The notes: a model not told the origin generated them from the letters alone. Shown: positions 1 through 12,725, numbered from the stretch's first letter. The stretch: 64,000 nt of DNA from Eriocheir sinensis (GCF_024679095.1 NC_066553.1:4399988-4463987), one strand, 5' to 3'. Translations and numbers: made by a program.

Positions 1-165
1 AGTGTTCACTGCATGGTTGTAACAGCTAAGATAATTGACCTGTTATGAACCCTGTTTCATGCCGCCGCCATGAATCCGTTTCTTGTCCCTATGAATAATC
101 ACCATGAGGAAGGCTCTAAGCTGCCTCTGCTGCTGTGTTGCTCTCACCCTGGGAAGCAAACTCAC

Positions 166-846
166 CCGACCAGCAGGGGGTTGAAGAAGGCGATGGCCTC
201 TTGGGTGAAGCACCGGAGGAGGTTGAACACCATGGAGGACTTGTTCAGCTGCCAGATGGTGCGCACCAGGGACACCTTTGCCTCAGTCTTCGCGCTCACA
301 GTCGGGGCATCGTTACTGAGCTTTGCGTTCTGCCCAGTGTGCCGCTCCTTCCTGCAAACACACCAAGGCACAGAGCCACGACGACATTACCAGCCGCATA
401 TCGGTATGATATTATTTTCAGATTGGTGTGTGAATTATAGGAAAAAAAAAGAGGTAAAACATATCTACTACTTATTATATCATCTCTTTCTTTATGGGGA
501 GGAAAAATTTGATGTTTTTTGTAATGATGGCCTGTCTGACTGGTGGTGTATGTGTGTGGTCTTACCTAATTCTTACGTACGTATTTGTGTTTTTAGAAGG
601 ATTGAGTCAAACTTGTAGTGTCTTGCCTTTTGAAACTATAAATGTGACTAATTTCTGTCAAAATACAGTTAGGCATAAAAAAGTACAGTTTTCCATACAG
701 GAGCATGGATACATGGAATGGACTAAACAAAGATACTGTTTAAGCAGAAAGTGCACATAAAATGAAGTAAAAGTTGACCAAATACAGATAGGGAGACAGG
801 ACTATCCAATCTTGAGCTCAGGCCCTGTATACTACAAATAGGTAAT

Positions 847-878
<32 letters not shown>

Positions 879-3800
879 AAATATAAAATAGATTGCCCAA
901 TAGCAAAGAGTGACCATGCGATTGTGGAATTTGAAGTAAAAGAAAAGAGAATGATTGACTGAAAAGAGGATCACAAAATAGGGAGAAGTTACTACTCTAA
1001 GGCAGACTTTATTAATATGAGAACTTTTTTTGTTAATGCAAATTGGAGTGGGCTGTACAAAGCCAAAAGTACACAAGACAAGTGGGAGGAGTTTTTAAAG
1101 TTGTACAAAGAACCCGAGAATAGATATGTCCCTAAGGTAACCAAAAAGGATGTTGGTAAAAAGGAATGGTTTAACAGAAGATGCGAGGCAGCTAGAAAAA
1201 GAAAGGAGGAAGCCTGGAAGGGATGGAGGAGACGAAGAAGAATCAACACGTGGAACAATTTCAAACAAGCAAGGAATGAATATACAAAGATTAGAAGAGA
1301 AGAAAAACGGAAATATGAAAAAGATATAATCGACAAATGCAAAGACCAACCTAAATTATTTTATACACATGTGAACGGCAAATTAAAGAATAGAGAAACA
1401 ATCGATAAACTGAAAATGGATGGAACTACATATGATGACCCAGCAGAGATGGCAGAAGTGATGAACAACAGCTTTCATAGAGTTTTCACAAAGGAAGACG
1501 AATTTGTACAACCACCGGGGCAGGAAAGAGGAAGGGTTTTGCAGGAGATACAGTTAATGGTGCAGGAGGTCAAGGAAAGCTTGAACAGGCTGGATGTAAG
1601 AAAGACGACAGAGCCGGATGAAGTATCAGGGTGGATCCTGAAAGAATGTAGTGAGCAACTTGCAGAGAAACTGCACTCCATAATGAATGCCTCCCTGAGT
1701 AAAGGAAGGTAACCACAAGATTGGAAGAGAGCAAACATAATACCAATTTATAAAGGAGGAAAGAGAGAGGACCCATTAAATTACAGACCAGTATCACTCA
1801 CTAGTGTGATTGCGAAGATATGTGAGAGGCTAGTTAAAAACAGGTGGTCGGATTTTTTAGAAAGGGAGAGAATTATCTCGGATTGCCAGTTTGGATTCAG
1901 GAGAGGGAGATCGTGTGTCACCAACTTGTTATGTTATTACTCAAGGGTGACCGATTTAATAGAAGAGAGAGAAGGCCGGGGAGATGGAGTGTACCTGGAT
2001 TTGAAAAAGGCATTCGACAAAGTACCGCCCAGAAGACTAATTTGGAAAATTAAAAATAGGGGTGGAGTGGGTGATGGACTGATTAAATGGCTGGAGGACT
2101 TCCTAACTAACAGGGAAATGAGGACAATAATCAAGGACAAGGTTTCCAACTGGTGCCCAGTGAGGAGTGGGGTACCACAAGGTTCGGTGCTGGCGCCAAT
2201 AATGTTTGCTGTTTATATAAATGATATGGTGGACGGAGTGACCAGCTATGTGAGTTTGTTTGCAGATGATGCAAAGCTATTGAGACGAGTCAATGATGTG
2301 AAAGACTGTGAGGCATTGCAGAGGGACCTGGACAAAATATGGGAGTGGAGTGGTACATGGCAGATGGAATTGAACCTTGGGAAATGTAAAAAAATAGAGT
2401 TTGGCAAGAGTGGTAGAAGATGTGAATAAGATTATAAGATGGGAAGTGAGATAATATGCAGAGGAATGGAAGAAAAAGATTTGGGAGTGACCGTCTCAGA
2501 GAACATGTCACCGGACAAACACATCAACAGGATAACGGGACAAACTATGAATTTGCTGAGGAACATGAGAGGACATGGAAAGAAGTTGAGGGCGATCACG
2601 TGTAGGCAAGATGCGAAAAAGTTTAGCTTCCCAAACAGAAGCATTGAGCTATGGAATAGACTGGAGGAGGAGGTGGTTTGTGCAAGAAACATTCATGATT
2701 TTAAGGAAAAGTTGGATAAGAGAGGATATGGAGACGGGACAGCACGAGTGTAGCTCTTTTCCTGTATGTCACAACTAGGTAAATACAACTAGGCAAATAC
2801 ACACCTGCCGTCCAGCACGCGTCGCCACTTGCTGTACACCGCCCTTGCTGAGTTTATGGGCTGCGCGTCAGGCAGGTCCTGGGTGGCTAGGGGCTGCCGC
2901 CACCCCCGCCAGATGATAGGGAACACATACACGTACAGCAGGCGGTTCAGAAACGATGCGTCCAGCTCTGGGTTAGGATTCTGTGAGAGGGAGAGGATTT
3001 GATGGTTTCAGGTGGAAAGGCAGCTGCATGGAGGCTTGCTTGGGAGGGACTGCTGGGGGTGAGTGAAGTGATGTGCCCCTAGTGTATGCTCCCTGTCAGT
3101 GGTTATAAAATATGGGATATGTGTGTGTAAAGTTATTAATCAATCATTAAACTCTCGGTGTGTGAGTGTGTGTATGTGTGTGTGTACCTCTGTTCGTGTC
3201 AGCTTCTGGAGGCCGGAGGGCACATCATTCACGCAGGAGGCGATGAAGAGCACCAGGGCGCCGAGGTACTGCGTGATGGTCGTCGCCACTAGTATGGTGG
3301 GCAGTTGGCCATCCTGGTGTGGTGGGAGAGCAGAAACATTACATTAGAACAAAACATTTGGAGCCTGGAAAAAGGACATTCGGCCTACACAGAGCCGTCC
3401 CTGGACACCAAATAGCACTATCCTCTATGTCCATGAATTTATCTTGCCACATCTTGAGGGTTACTGTTGTACATGCTGGCAGTGGCATTCATTACAAGAC
3501 AGCTTTTTTAGTCTGTTTCATGCACAGTAACACTAATATAACATAATATAACAGCAACATCAGTTAGCTTTGTTCTTCTGTAGCATGGCATGGCCCTAAG
3601 AGTGATGCATTACCCTTATCTTCATCTAGACACCAGCAACATCACTCAGTATAGTACAGCAACACTCTTTGATACCAGTGACAGCAGCATTAGTCAACAC
3701 AGGCCACCAGCATTAAGTCTTGCCTGGTGGACAATGGCGGTGGTGGCGGTGATGAGCTGCGGTATGCCTGCCATCAGCGTCACCAGCCAGTACACCCCCA

Positions 3801-5631
3801 GGACAGCGCTGCTCCTTTTCCCGTGCCGCCGCTCTGCCAGCAGCAGGCTCAGGTACAGTGTCTGGAGCCATGACAAAAAGGAGGAAGAGAAGAAAAAGTA
3901 GATTAGAAGCGTAGCAGATAATTTTGTTTTTGCTATTTTTATTTTTCCTCATGCCAGGGTTAGTTAGTTAGTTTGTTAGTTGGTTAGCTATATAGTTAGT
4001 TAATTAGTAGGTTAGACAGTTATATAAATAGTTGTAAGTTAGTTAGTCAATTATTTAGTTGTGTGGTTAATTGCTTAATTAGTTAGTTTGTTATGTAATT
4101 AGATAGTTAATTACTTATGAAGTTAGTCAGTTATGTAGTTAATTGGTTAGTTAGTTAGGTAGGTAGGTAGTTAAATAATTAGTTTGGGATATTGAAATTG
4201 TGTTACACTAGAAAAAGCAAAGAGCACATTTGAAGAAGTGTTATAGGGCAGTGTTCTTCAGGCCTTTCTGTGGCTCATTTTTATCTTAAGCTTTGTTCTC
4301 ACGAGCCACTCAGACACAAAGGTCTTGATAGTGAGTCCTGAGGTGTGTGTGTGTGTGCCTAATAATTGCCAAATATGATACTGTCTTGTTATCCAGATGC
4401 AGTTACTGAACTCGGTTAGACCTGTTTAGCGTTTACTTTCTAATAAATCTTGTCATACTGTGATTGTTGTGTCTCCCCGTTAGTATAAGCTGTGTACATC
4501 AGTGTTAACAAAACAAAAATGTGTTTACATAGGTGATCAGAAGGAGGGGCGGCGCCAGGATGTCCGCGGGGGTGACGGTGCCGTAGCCGCCCACCACCCC
4601 CCACACGCCCTCCGCCACTGCCGCCGCCAGCAGCAGGCCCGTCACCATCTGCCGGGGAGAACAGGTGAGTGGCGGCTTACGTTTTCCAGCATTTTCATGA
4701 CATCACTCAAATGCTGCCTTGGTACCCGGAGAAGTTTAGAAGGTTTAGGACACAGGAACAACGCCACGCTACGGACGGCTTTAAGTGTGCCTCGATCCAC
4801 GCGGGCGCGCGAACGTGTGTTGGGAAGACTCTTTCTTTGATTACATGTACTACGTGATACCAGAAACAGTTGTGCCGTTGATTCTTACCGCGCTCGTAGC
4901 CTACTATATTATGTTGATAGCATCCCGACTGCTTGATCGTGATTGTTCTCAAGGTGTTACCACCAGGGATACCAGCATAGGCTTACTTGCTGAAGGCATG
5001 TGGACGCATCTATGTAAACAAGGCGTCGCCTATACTCACCACCTTGACGTAGGCCAGTGCACTCCAGGGGATGGGGTCGTAGGGCCGCCGCTTGAGGGCG
5101 AAGGCGTAGAAGGGCGCGGTGACCCACAGCATGAGACAGGGCACCCACAGCAAGACGGTCCGCTCGGCGCACCGCCCGAGGTGAGGCGCCTCGGAGTGCC
5201 ACGCCGCGCTGGCGTTCTGCGAGGGAGGCGGGGCGAGGCAGGAGCGGGTCAGGGACATGCTCGGGAAACAAATGACTGAAGGGAGTGAAAGCAGATCGAA
5301 AAAATGTGCTTGTAAGGCAAAGTCAGTGAGTCAAAAAAAGAAATCTATTCATTAAAAAAAGTCCTCGGCATGCAGTGCCTTGGCCGAGCGGCTGTCCGCG
5401 TGTCAAACGTTTCCTGTGTAGCACTTGCCTGTGGGAGTTATCGACCTCGTGTCTGCATTCTTACACACACACACACACACACACTAGGAGCGAAGAAAAG
5501 AAAATATCAATAGTTTAGAAAAAACAAAACAGCGGCGATCGAGGTGGACAACTCACCCAGAGCGGCACATCACACAGCCGCGGCAGGAGGATCACGGCGT
5601 CCCCGGAGGCGCCGCTCTCCTGGATGCTCAT
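166..5631 (-). CDS. ABCC/MRP-family ABC transporter, N-terminal part (seven exons, continues off left edge)
   Basis: Exons on the minus strand: 5631-5557 (ATG at 5631), 5216-5040, 4648-4529, 3861-3724, 3313-3188, 2980-2805 and 351-166. They total 998 nt and keep one frame across all junctions. Family members are ATP-driven exporters of organic anions and conjugates in plasma or vacuolar membranes. Seen: LCDVPLW, then NASAAW and ERTVLLWVPC, matching the first TMD0 segment of MRP1-type proteins; several hydrophobic helices (GLLLAAAVAEGVWGVVGGY, VLGVYWLVTLMAGIPQLI, LGALVLFIASCV); the pre-TMD1 motif NPNPELDASFLNRLLY and WRGWRQPL; and a last exon opening TMD1 (VSLVRTIWQLNKSSMVFNLL). Splice sites are GT-AG except the 3723-3314 intron, which begins GC. 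The start is the first in-frame ATG before the conserved TMD0 motif. The ATP-binding domains are outside the window, so the subfamily member (C1/C2/C3-like) is not resolved. Confidence 0.88.
352..846. other. Non-repetitive intron stretch of the ABCC gene
   Basis: This AT-rich sequence lies between the seventh ABCC exon and the LINE. The open frames seen on both strands lack recognisable domains and are treated as chance. A (CA)n run at 847-874 separates it from the LINE body. Confidence 0.5.
900..2804 (+). mobile_element. Non-LTR retrotransposon (LINE, Jockey/CR1-like), 5'-truncated and decayed, in ABCC intron
   Basis: The LINE lies antisense to the host gene. One frame runs from the end of an endonuclease domain (SDHAIVEF at about 909) through a reverse transcriptase to the 3' tail. 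RT motifs seen: FGFRRGRS, YLDLKKAFDKV, GVPQGSVL, the catalytic FADD box near 2260, then a thumb region with LNLGKCK. The frame is broken only by in-frame stops at 960, 1710 and 2427, so this copy is inactive but not badly scrambled. After the final stop (about 2751) come two 14-bp tail repeats (AACTAGGTAAATAC and one variant, 2773-2800), typical of LINE 3' ends. That tail stops four bases short of the exon at 2805. The clade is inferred from motif style, not from a phylogeny. Confidence 0.85.
3958..4180. repeat. Degenerate GTTA/TAGT-rich simple repeat
   Basis: This is an imperfect run of GTTAGTTAG-type tetranucleotides with single-base variants, inside the ABCC intron between exons 4529-4648 and 3724-3861. 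No coding signal. Confidence 0.7.
5365..5485 (+). repeat. Possible tRNA-derived SINE fragment followed by (AC)n
   Basis: TGGCCGAGCGG at about 5380 fits the pol III A box of tRNA-derived SINEs. Downstream GTTATCGACCTC is only a poor match to the B box, and an AC tract follows. No cloverleaf could be folded, so it is not called a tRNA gene. Confidence 0.25.
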
Positions 5632-5756
5632 GGCTGGCGGGGGCAACGAGTGTTTGGATGCCGCTGCTGGACGAGGCCTGGAACGAGACGCCTTACTCTG
5701 AAACGTTGTCACTAATTAATATATTTCCTCAGGACACGAACGGAACCATTAACCTT

Positions 5757-5890
5757 CGGGCTCCGTATTCCCAGACGCCTTCGGCTCTCACTACAACTAT
5801 TTCCATAGGCCACAACGGAGATATACGTCGTCGGGTGAGTGTTTTTTGCGTTCACGGTGCAGAGGCCTTGTCACACTATCTCTAGACTCT
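5757..5890 (+). repeat. Truncated copy of MITE family 1 (the 30563-30789 family)
   Basis: The segment carries the terminal GGCTCCGTATTC, the AACTATTTCCATAGGCC core, and the GTGAGTGTTTTTT / TTCACGGTGCAGA / GCCTTGTCA series shared with copies at 30.6 and 40-41 kb. It lies just upstream of the ABCC start codon, so the gene's 5' leader or promoter may overlap it. Confidence 0.6.
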
Positions 5891-5943
5891 TAAAGCTAAA
5901 GTTTTAACTCGGCCAACAAGAGAAAACAACATCCTGGTCCTAG

Positions 5944-7587
5944 TAGGGTAAGGTGGGGTAAGTTTCCTCCCTTGAGGGAGATTGGCTGTTGTAGCCACAT
6001 TTTTTGCAATATAATTTTGTAAAAAAGTTCTGTTGAAAGCTTAGATTAAGGCCTATCTATGGAATATATTATATCCACTCATTATGATTCTGACTTTATT
6101 ATAATGACAATTTAAAAGAAAAATAATAAAGGGGGCTTCTTACCCCGCATGTGGGGTAAGAAGCCCACTGGGTAGGCCTTTTACCCCAGGTTTTACAATA
6201 ATAAAACTCACAGAAACATAAGGAAAATATTATTTTCACATTATAAAAATATAAAATGTATTCCCTTTTTGAAAACTATACCCTATAAATCTCTCTTGAT
6301 GTGAAATATAGGAACACAGTCAAATTCGTGTCTCCTAATGAAAAGAATGTAAAACTAAACAATTAATTAATTTTCTAAAAGGTATCCCCTTCTTTTAGAC
6401 TAGTAATACTAGACTAGCTTCCCTTTCTTCTGATTTTTTTTCTAACAAAAGGAACATCTACTTTCATGAAAAATATATGGAACTAAATATTCAATTAATT
6501 TGATAAAATATGTCCTTTCTGTTGAATACTGATATGTGAAACAGTTAAAAACACCAATTTCCTTATATTCTCAAACTCAAAAGTGTTCGCTTGTGGATGC
6601 CTTTCAAAAACTTAAACATGCAGAATGCACAACTGGAGTAGGCCTAGATCTGTATGTACGTCAAAACTGAGAGTCTAATTAGGCCTACGACTTGAACTCT
6701 TTCAAGAGAAGGGTATCAGGACATCTCTCCTCCCGTATTTGATCTTGCTTTCGGCCACCTCTTTTGTTTCTTTTTTTAGGAGCAGCGAATAGCGGGCTTT
6801 TTTTATTATTGTTTTCTTTTTTTGTGTGCCCTTGAGCTGCCTCCATTGTTGTAAAAAAAAAATTACAGTATTGCTATTTTTTTATAGCAATACTGTAATG
6901 CCTAATCAGACTTGCAGTTTTGACTTACATACAGATCTAGGCCTACTCCAGTTGTACATTCTACATGTGACCAATTTCTACAACCCCGACATTGGACCCA
7001 TTTTTCTGAAGGTCTGTTATTAGCAAATGGTTCCCCACATACCAAACAAGGCCATTCATCTTCATCAGACGAAGCTGGAGTTTTTTCTTTGTTGCTGATA
7101 ATGGATGAGTTGCTGATAATAAATGAGAGCTCTGAGATAATTACACAAGATAACCCCACATGTGGGGTAAAAAACCTCCCTGTGGGCAACTTACCCCAAA
7201 GGCACAGGGGGCTCTTACCCTGGCGATTCATATATACACAAAATGTCACCATCTTTCCTACAAGTAAGTAGGCAGAGTATAATCACATGCAATGTGGTTT
7301 AGACATCTTAGAGCAAGTATCCATAGCCATCAGGCTAACTCTACAGTTCTTTGTCGTTAATTAGGTATCATTAAAATCACTGAAAACTTACAAGAAATTA
7401 GTCAAAAAGAAGAAATGTCCTCTTGTGGCCAGAACAACCGTCCATTGTTTACTCTATTAGTTCCTGTGACCACAGAGAGTTGGCATGGCCTACTTGATCA
7501 TGTGACTGGTTGAGAAAAGAAATAAAGAAAGACAAAACCAAGGGGGGCCTTTCACCCCAGGGGGGCATCTTACCCCACCTTACCCTA
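5944..7587 (-). mobile_element. Degenerate pogo/Tigger-like DNA transposon with TA target site
   Basis: Both ends carry a perfect terminal inverted repeat, GGGTAAGGTGGGGTAAG, at 5946 and inverted just before 7586. Each is flanked by TA (5944-5945 and 7586-7587), the Tc1/mariner/pogo duplication. GGGGTAAG/CTTACCCC motifs recur just inside both ends, with a palindromic CATGTGGGG motif near 6150 and 7155. The only coding remnant is a minus-strand PHD-type finger (about 7080-6902). No DDE catalytic domain was found, so the copy cannot be autonomous. Classification rests on the TA duplication and the C-terminal PHD finger. Confidence 0.8.
6902..7090 (-). pseudogene. PHD-finger C-terminus of a pogo-like transposase
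   Basis: Seen: DEDEWPCLVCGEPF, then EKWVQCRGCRNWSHVEC and YVSQNC before a stop at 6902. The Cys/His spacing fits a Cys4-His-Cys3 PHD finger, which known arthropod pogo-like transposases carry at the C-terminus. One expected ligand (YVC) is Ser here. A second, inverted copy of the last ~65 bases lies at 6615-6684. Confidence 0.65.
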
Positions 7588-8055
7588 TTCGTGACTGTGA
7601 AGTATATAGGAGAAAAACTAAATGGTTGCGATCACCGCATAATCCGCTTCAACGTCAGTGTTCAGCACAAACTCATCGGAAATCCAACATTGATACTCGA
7701 TTACCGAAAGGCTAACTTCAACCTAGCGCGCGAATTGCTGCCTCCTGCTGCGTGGGACCATATCAACGGCAACTTCAACGTCAGTACAATCGAAGACACG
7801 TGGACCGTCTTCAGGGACAAGCAAGCTACTTGAGGTAGAAAGGACGACAGTTCCTATGAAATCCAGGCGAGTAAATGGTGCCGTCACTGCCGTGGATTCA
7901 CCGTGGATGACCACAGAGATCAAAAGGGCAATAAACGCAAAAAAGAGGAATTATAATCTGATGAGAGGAAATGATACGGCCGAAACCCGTGTAGTACAGT
8001 ACCAAAATAGCCTCAGAGTTTGTCGAACTCTCATTCGGACGAGAAACAGATAGCG

Positions 8056-8463
8056 CGCGAAGTCAAGACCAATCCTTAAAGGTTTTTCACATATATCAGA
8101 ACAAAAAAGAAAGTTAAAACCAACATTGGCCCATTATTTTCTACCTTTTTTTTTAATTCTTCCACACTTCCTTCTTCCCCTCCCTCCTTCCTTCCTTCCT
8201 TCCTTCCTCCCTTCTTTCCTTCTACTGTCGGTGTTGCTAGGGACGGAAGGCGGAAGGAAGAGGAGGGAGAAGGGAAGGAATAAAATAGATGTGGGAGGCT
8301 GGAGAGATGGAGATGGAGGGGGACGGGAGGGAGGGAGTTAAAGATAGTGATGGTCTTCTCTTCCCTCCTCTGATAAGGGAAAGCACACACACACACACAC
8401 ACACACACACATCGGAATAACCACGTACAGCGGGAAGGAACATTTCAGGACACGCATGAAAAT

Positions 8464-8500
<37 letters not shown>

Positions 8501-9240
8501 TACGAGACACTAGAAACATCACGATTTATTCTTTTACCTGTTGGTAGATAATTTTTAGTGAATATGTCGATAGATATAAACTTCAGTGAATGTGTCGTTA
8601 GAAAAAAAAATACTATAAATGTTTTTCGTTAATTACTTATAATTTTTAGTTCACCTTACGATTTACAGTCCTAGTATTATTATAGGAACACGATTGTACA
8701 CTGTTGATAAGCTCACGCAAACTTTTTTTTTAAACCACTTCATTCCTTTTTTGTATTACACATGTCTGTTATTTTTATCAACTGCATGAGATTATCAGTC
8801 ACGTACAGTTGCATTCCTAATATCAGGTTTATAAGTAGGAAGGTGAAATGAATATTATAATCAAATAACCAAAAACACTTTAAGCCATCAGTTTCAAGTG
8901 ACCAACCTCGCTACGAAACATCCCAGAATACTCAAACCCTAAATGTCGCACTCAGACCACGGGAACTCCGAGGTCGTATGATCGAATGGGCCGAGGTATT
9001 ATGCTTAACCGCCGCAGACAAGGTGATGACTTAAGCTTTACGAAGGGGAGGGAACTCTAGGGCAAGAATAACATAACTAACTTAATTAATGATTGCGCCG
9101 ACACGATGCCCTAAGAGTGAGAGGCAACGCGAGGTGTGAATCCTGCCCACCCTCGGCCCAAAAAAGGAGTGTCTCATTACCTGCAGGCACACAATCCCCA
9201 TGCTTGAATTTGCTTTGTTCTCCTGACCAGCCGAGGGATA
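8056..9240. other. Intergenic stretch with CA, TTCC/GGAAG tracts; no gene seen
   Basis: The stretch contains a pyrimidine TTCC run (8160-8225), a purine GGAAG run (8240-8340), and CA tracts at 8383-8412 and 8468-8500. The 8500-9240 part is AT-rich to mixed unique sequence. GAGGTGTGAATCC near 9130 resembles a pol III B box, but no paired A box was found. Confidence 0.5.
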
Positions 9241-9244
9241 GTCA

Positions 9245-9248
9245 CGTA

Positions 9249-9282
<34 letters not shown>

Positions 9283-9436
9283 GATGGTAAATATTAAAAC
9301 TTTATGATGTATTAATAATTATAATGTGTTAAATCTCAATAATCAATTCAAATTATATAAAAAATGCCTCATTGTTATGCATTAATCATGATGGTAGTGG
9401 TGGTGATGATGAAGTTTGCAGTAGCAGTAGTAGCAA

Positions 9437-9480
<44 letters not shown>

Positions 9481-9577
9481 TAGTAGAAGTAGTAGGAGGA
9501 GGAGGAAAATAAGAAGAAAACGGTATTAGTATGAAAGCACATCAATTTACCTGTGAAGAATGAATTACTAACATTAT

Positions 9578-9647
<70 letters not shown>

Positions 9648-9777
9648 GGAAAATTGCACCATTGCCACGAAATTTCAACACGAGATCATATAATTACGGT
9701 GAATTAAACTATATAATGCCAGCCATAACAGACAGAGGTAAACAGTAGGAGTAGTTAGACAGAATTAAGCAGTAGTT

Positions 9778-9830
<53 letters not shown>
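9245..9830. repeat. Microsatellite cluster: GT/GA, AGT, TC, AGT
   Basis: GT then GA run at 9247-9282, (AGT)n at 9430-9482, a long (TC)n at 9570-9645 and (AGT)n at 9776-9830. The second AGT run directly abuts the 3' end of the following LINE tail. Confidence 0.9.
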
Positions 9831-9833
9831 CAT

Positions 9834-10945
9834 AAGAACATAAGAACGCAGGAGTCTGCAAGAGGCCGGTAGGCCTGTACGAGGCAGCTCCTTTGACCCT
9901 AAGCTCCCGTGTATCTAACCCCACCTAATATCGCTGTCCATGAATTTATCTAGTCTATTTTTGAATGTGACAATTGTATTGGCACTCACCACATGACTGC
10001 TAAGCCTATTCCACTCATCCACCACCCTGTTAGTAAACCAATTTTTGCCTATGTCCCTGTTGAATCTGAATTTATCCAGTTTAAACCCGTTACTTCGTGT
10101 CCTACCCGGTTCTCTTACCAACAAAACCTTATGAATGTCTCCCTTATTAAAGCCCTTCATCCATTTATAAACCTCGATCATGTCTCCACGCACCCTTCGC
10201 CTTTCTAGAGAATGCAAGTTTAACTGTTTGAGTCTTTCCTCGTATGGCAAGTTTCTCAACCCCTGAATCATCTTAGTCATCCTCCTCTGCACCGATTCTA
10301 ACATTTTGATATCCATTCTATAGTAGGGTGACCAGAACTGAACCGCATAGTCAAGATGAGGTCTAACTAATGCTAAATATAGTTTGAGGAAGACTTCGGG
10401 GCTTCTGTTGCTTACGCTCCTGAAATAAATCCCAGTACCCTATTAGCTCGATTTCTAGCTTGAATGCATTGTGCCCTTGGACGGAGATCAGAGCTCACTA
10501 AGACCCCTAAATCCCTCTCGCACCCAGACCTACTTATGAGAGTGTCATTTAAGCAATAGTTATGTGAGGGGTTGTTCCTACCTACACTCAGAATACTGCA
10601 CTTCCCTACATTAAACTCCATCTGCCATTTATCCGCCCAGTCATATAATCTGTTGAGTTCACCTTGGAGAATACTAGCGTCCTGATCCAACTCAATTACT
10701 CTACCGATCTTGGTATCATCTGCAAATTTACTAACATCACTACTAATTCCTGTGTCTAAGTCATTGATATAAATAATAAACAAAAGTGGACCTAATACCG
10801 AACCTTGTGGGACCCCACTCGTAACACATCCCCAGTCAGATCTTTTACCATTGATTTGCACTCTTTGCTTCCTCTTGCTAAGCCACGCCTTGACCCAGTT
10901 CAAAACTTTACCCTCTACTCCGTGAGCCTGTAATTTAAGCAACAG
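9834..10945 (-). mobile_element. LINE 3' half (CR1/Jockey-like), 5'-truncated, minus strand
   Basis: Reading leftward: GVEGKVLNWVKAWLSKRKQRV, GVPQGSVLGPLLFIIYIND, the FADD catalytic box (FADDTK), WQMEFNVGKC, RDLGVLVSSDL, then after one frameshift near 10412 LYLALVRPHLDYAVQFWSP, QRRMTKMIQGL and ERLKQLNLHSLERRR, ending at a stop near 9915. The 3' end (9915-9834) carries the GTTCTTATGTTCTTATG tail. The 5' end is truncated at a TTG/AGT repeat. Confidence 0.9.
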
Positions 10946-11770
<825 letters not shown>

Positions 11771-11944
11771 CAACACACACTCCTCGTAACACCCACCCTT
11801 GCACTCTTCACTGGGAGGGCGTGGCCTGCACGCAGCCACACTGGGTGATGCACTAATTCCTGCCGCCGCCGCCAGCCTCTTATCGCGGTCTACCCGTGTC
11901 TAAGACGCATTACAATTAATATATAAGGCACTCTTTCTACCGTA

Positions 11945-12172
11945 GGTGACATTGGTGTCTTGCGAACACCATCGCTTCTCACATCAACTATTTCTAAAGG
12001 TCAAAGAGGGGATCAATCTGGTTTTCATGTGTTTTTTTAAGGTTCATGGCACAGAAGAAGGGTCAAAGTACCACCAGGGTCATAAAACTACCCCTGGAAA
12101 GGCCTACAGCTCCTAAGAAAGCCTTGTCAAATATGTGAACTTGGGCGAGGAAATGTTTTAAAATACGACTCT
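11945..12172 (+). repeat. MITE family 1 copy
   Basis: Shares AACACCATCGCTTCTCACAT, AAAGGTCAAAGAGGGGATCA, CACCAGGGTCATAAAACTAC and the TGTTTTAAAATAC terminus with the intact copy at 30563-30789. The left terminus is eroded. Confidence 0.75.
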
Positions 12173-12444
12173 AATTTATTAAGCCCCGACGCGTCTGAGA
12201 TTGTGGGCAGGATTACGTACGGGATCGACATGCTCCTCCCTTTTCCTTTGTTGTTTACTTGCAACAATAAACTATCAATCAGTCACTGATGTTGCTTCTG
12301 CTTGCGCAAGTTTTAACATCCTTTGCTTTGCCTTAATTTGCTAAGAATCATGACTTGCCGCTGGTAATTTTTTTTCTGTTTTACAACAAAGGAGACAAAG
12401 AGTTGATTTGCGCTCATCCAGCCCCTACTCCTACCTTCTCGTCA

Positions 12445-12445
12445 C

Positions 12446-12500
<55 letters not shown>
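12445..12500. repeat. (CT)n microsatellite
   Basis: About 25 CT units. Confidence 0.95.
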
Positions 12501-12501
<1 letters not shown>

Positions 12502-12725
12502 GTGTTCATCTCCCCACGCAGCATCCATTACGATATATCTTAATTCCTTTTCTGTCAACCATTACATTCATTGCACATCCCATCTCAGTCAAAATTACCC
12601 ACATCATTCCTAATAGTATCTCTGTTAGGATATACTTCTTACATTCTAATACTACATGTTCCACTGTTTCATCTTCTCCCATGTCAGGCACACTCACACA
12701 TAATTCTGTCTCTCCGCAGAAGGAC
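12500..12725 (-). pseudogene. Possible LINE C-terminal zinc-knuckle remnant
   Basis: The minus strand reads DETVEHVVLECKKY, resembling the terminal Cys-rich segment (ETVEHVLLECP-type) of arthropod non-LTR elements. The upstream CxxC pair is not preserved. Short and uncertain. Confidence 0.35.

Larger units (their letters stand above)
5910..8055 (+). mobile_element. LINE fragment (end of endonuclease and linker to RT), split by a pogo-like element
   Basis: The left piece (5910-5943) reads PTRENNILVL. The right piece (7588-8055) reads EKLNGCDHRIIRF, the C-terminal part of a LINE endonuclease, then LILDYRKANFNLAREL and, after a frameshift near 7820, VDSPWMTTEIKRAI. The RT domain is missing. Leaving out the inserted element and keeping one TA joins the two pieces in frame, so they were once contiguous. 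Confidence 0.75.

Noticed and set aside
494..760. 88-codon plus-strand frame in the ABCC intron
   Set aside because: Lies antisense inside an intron, has no domain, and its composition matches AT-rich non-coding DNA.
5365..5450. Functional tRNA gene
   Set aside because: A-box-like start only. The B box is poor and no acceptor or T stem pairs.
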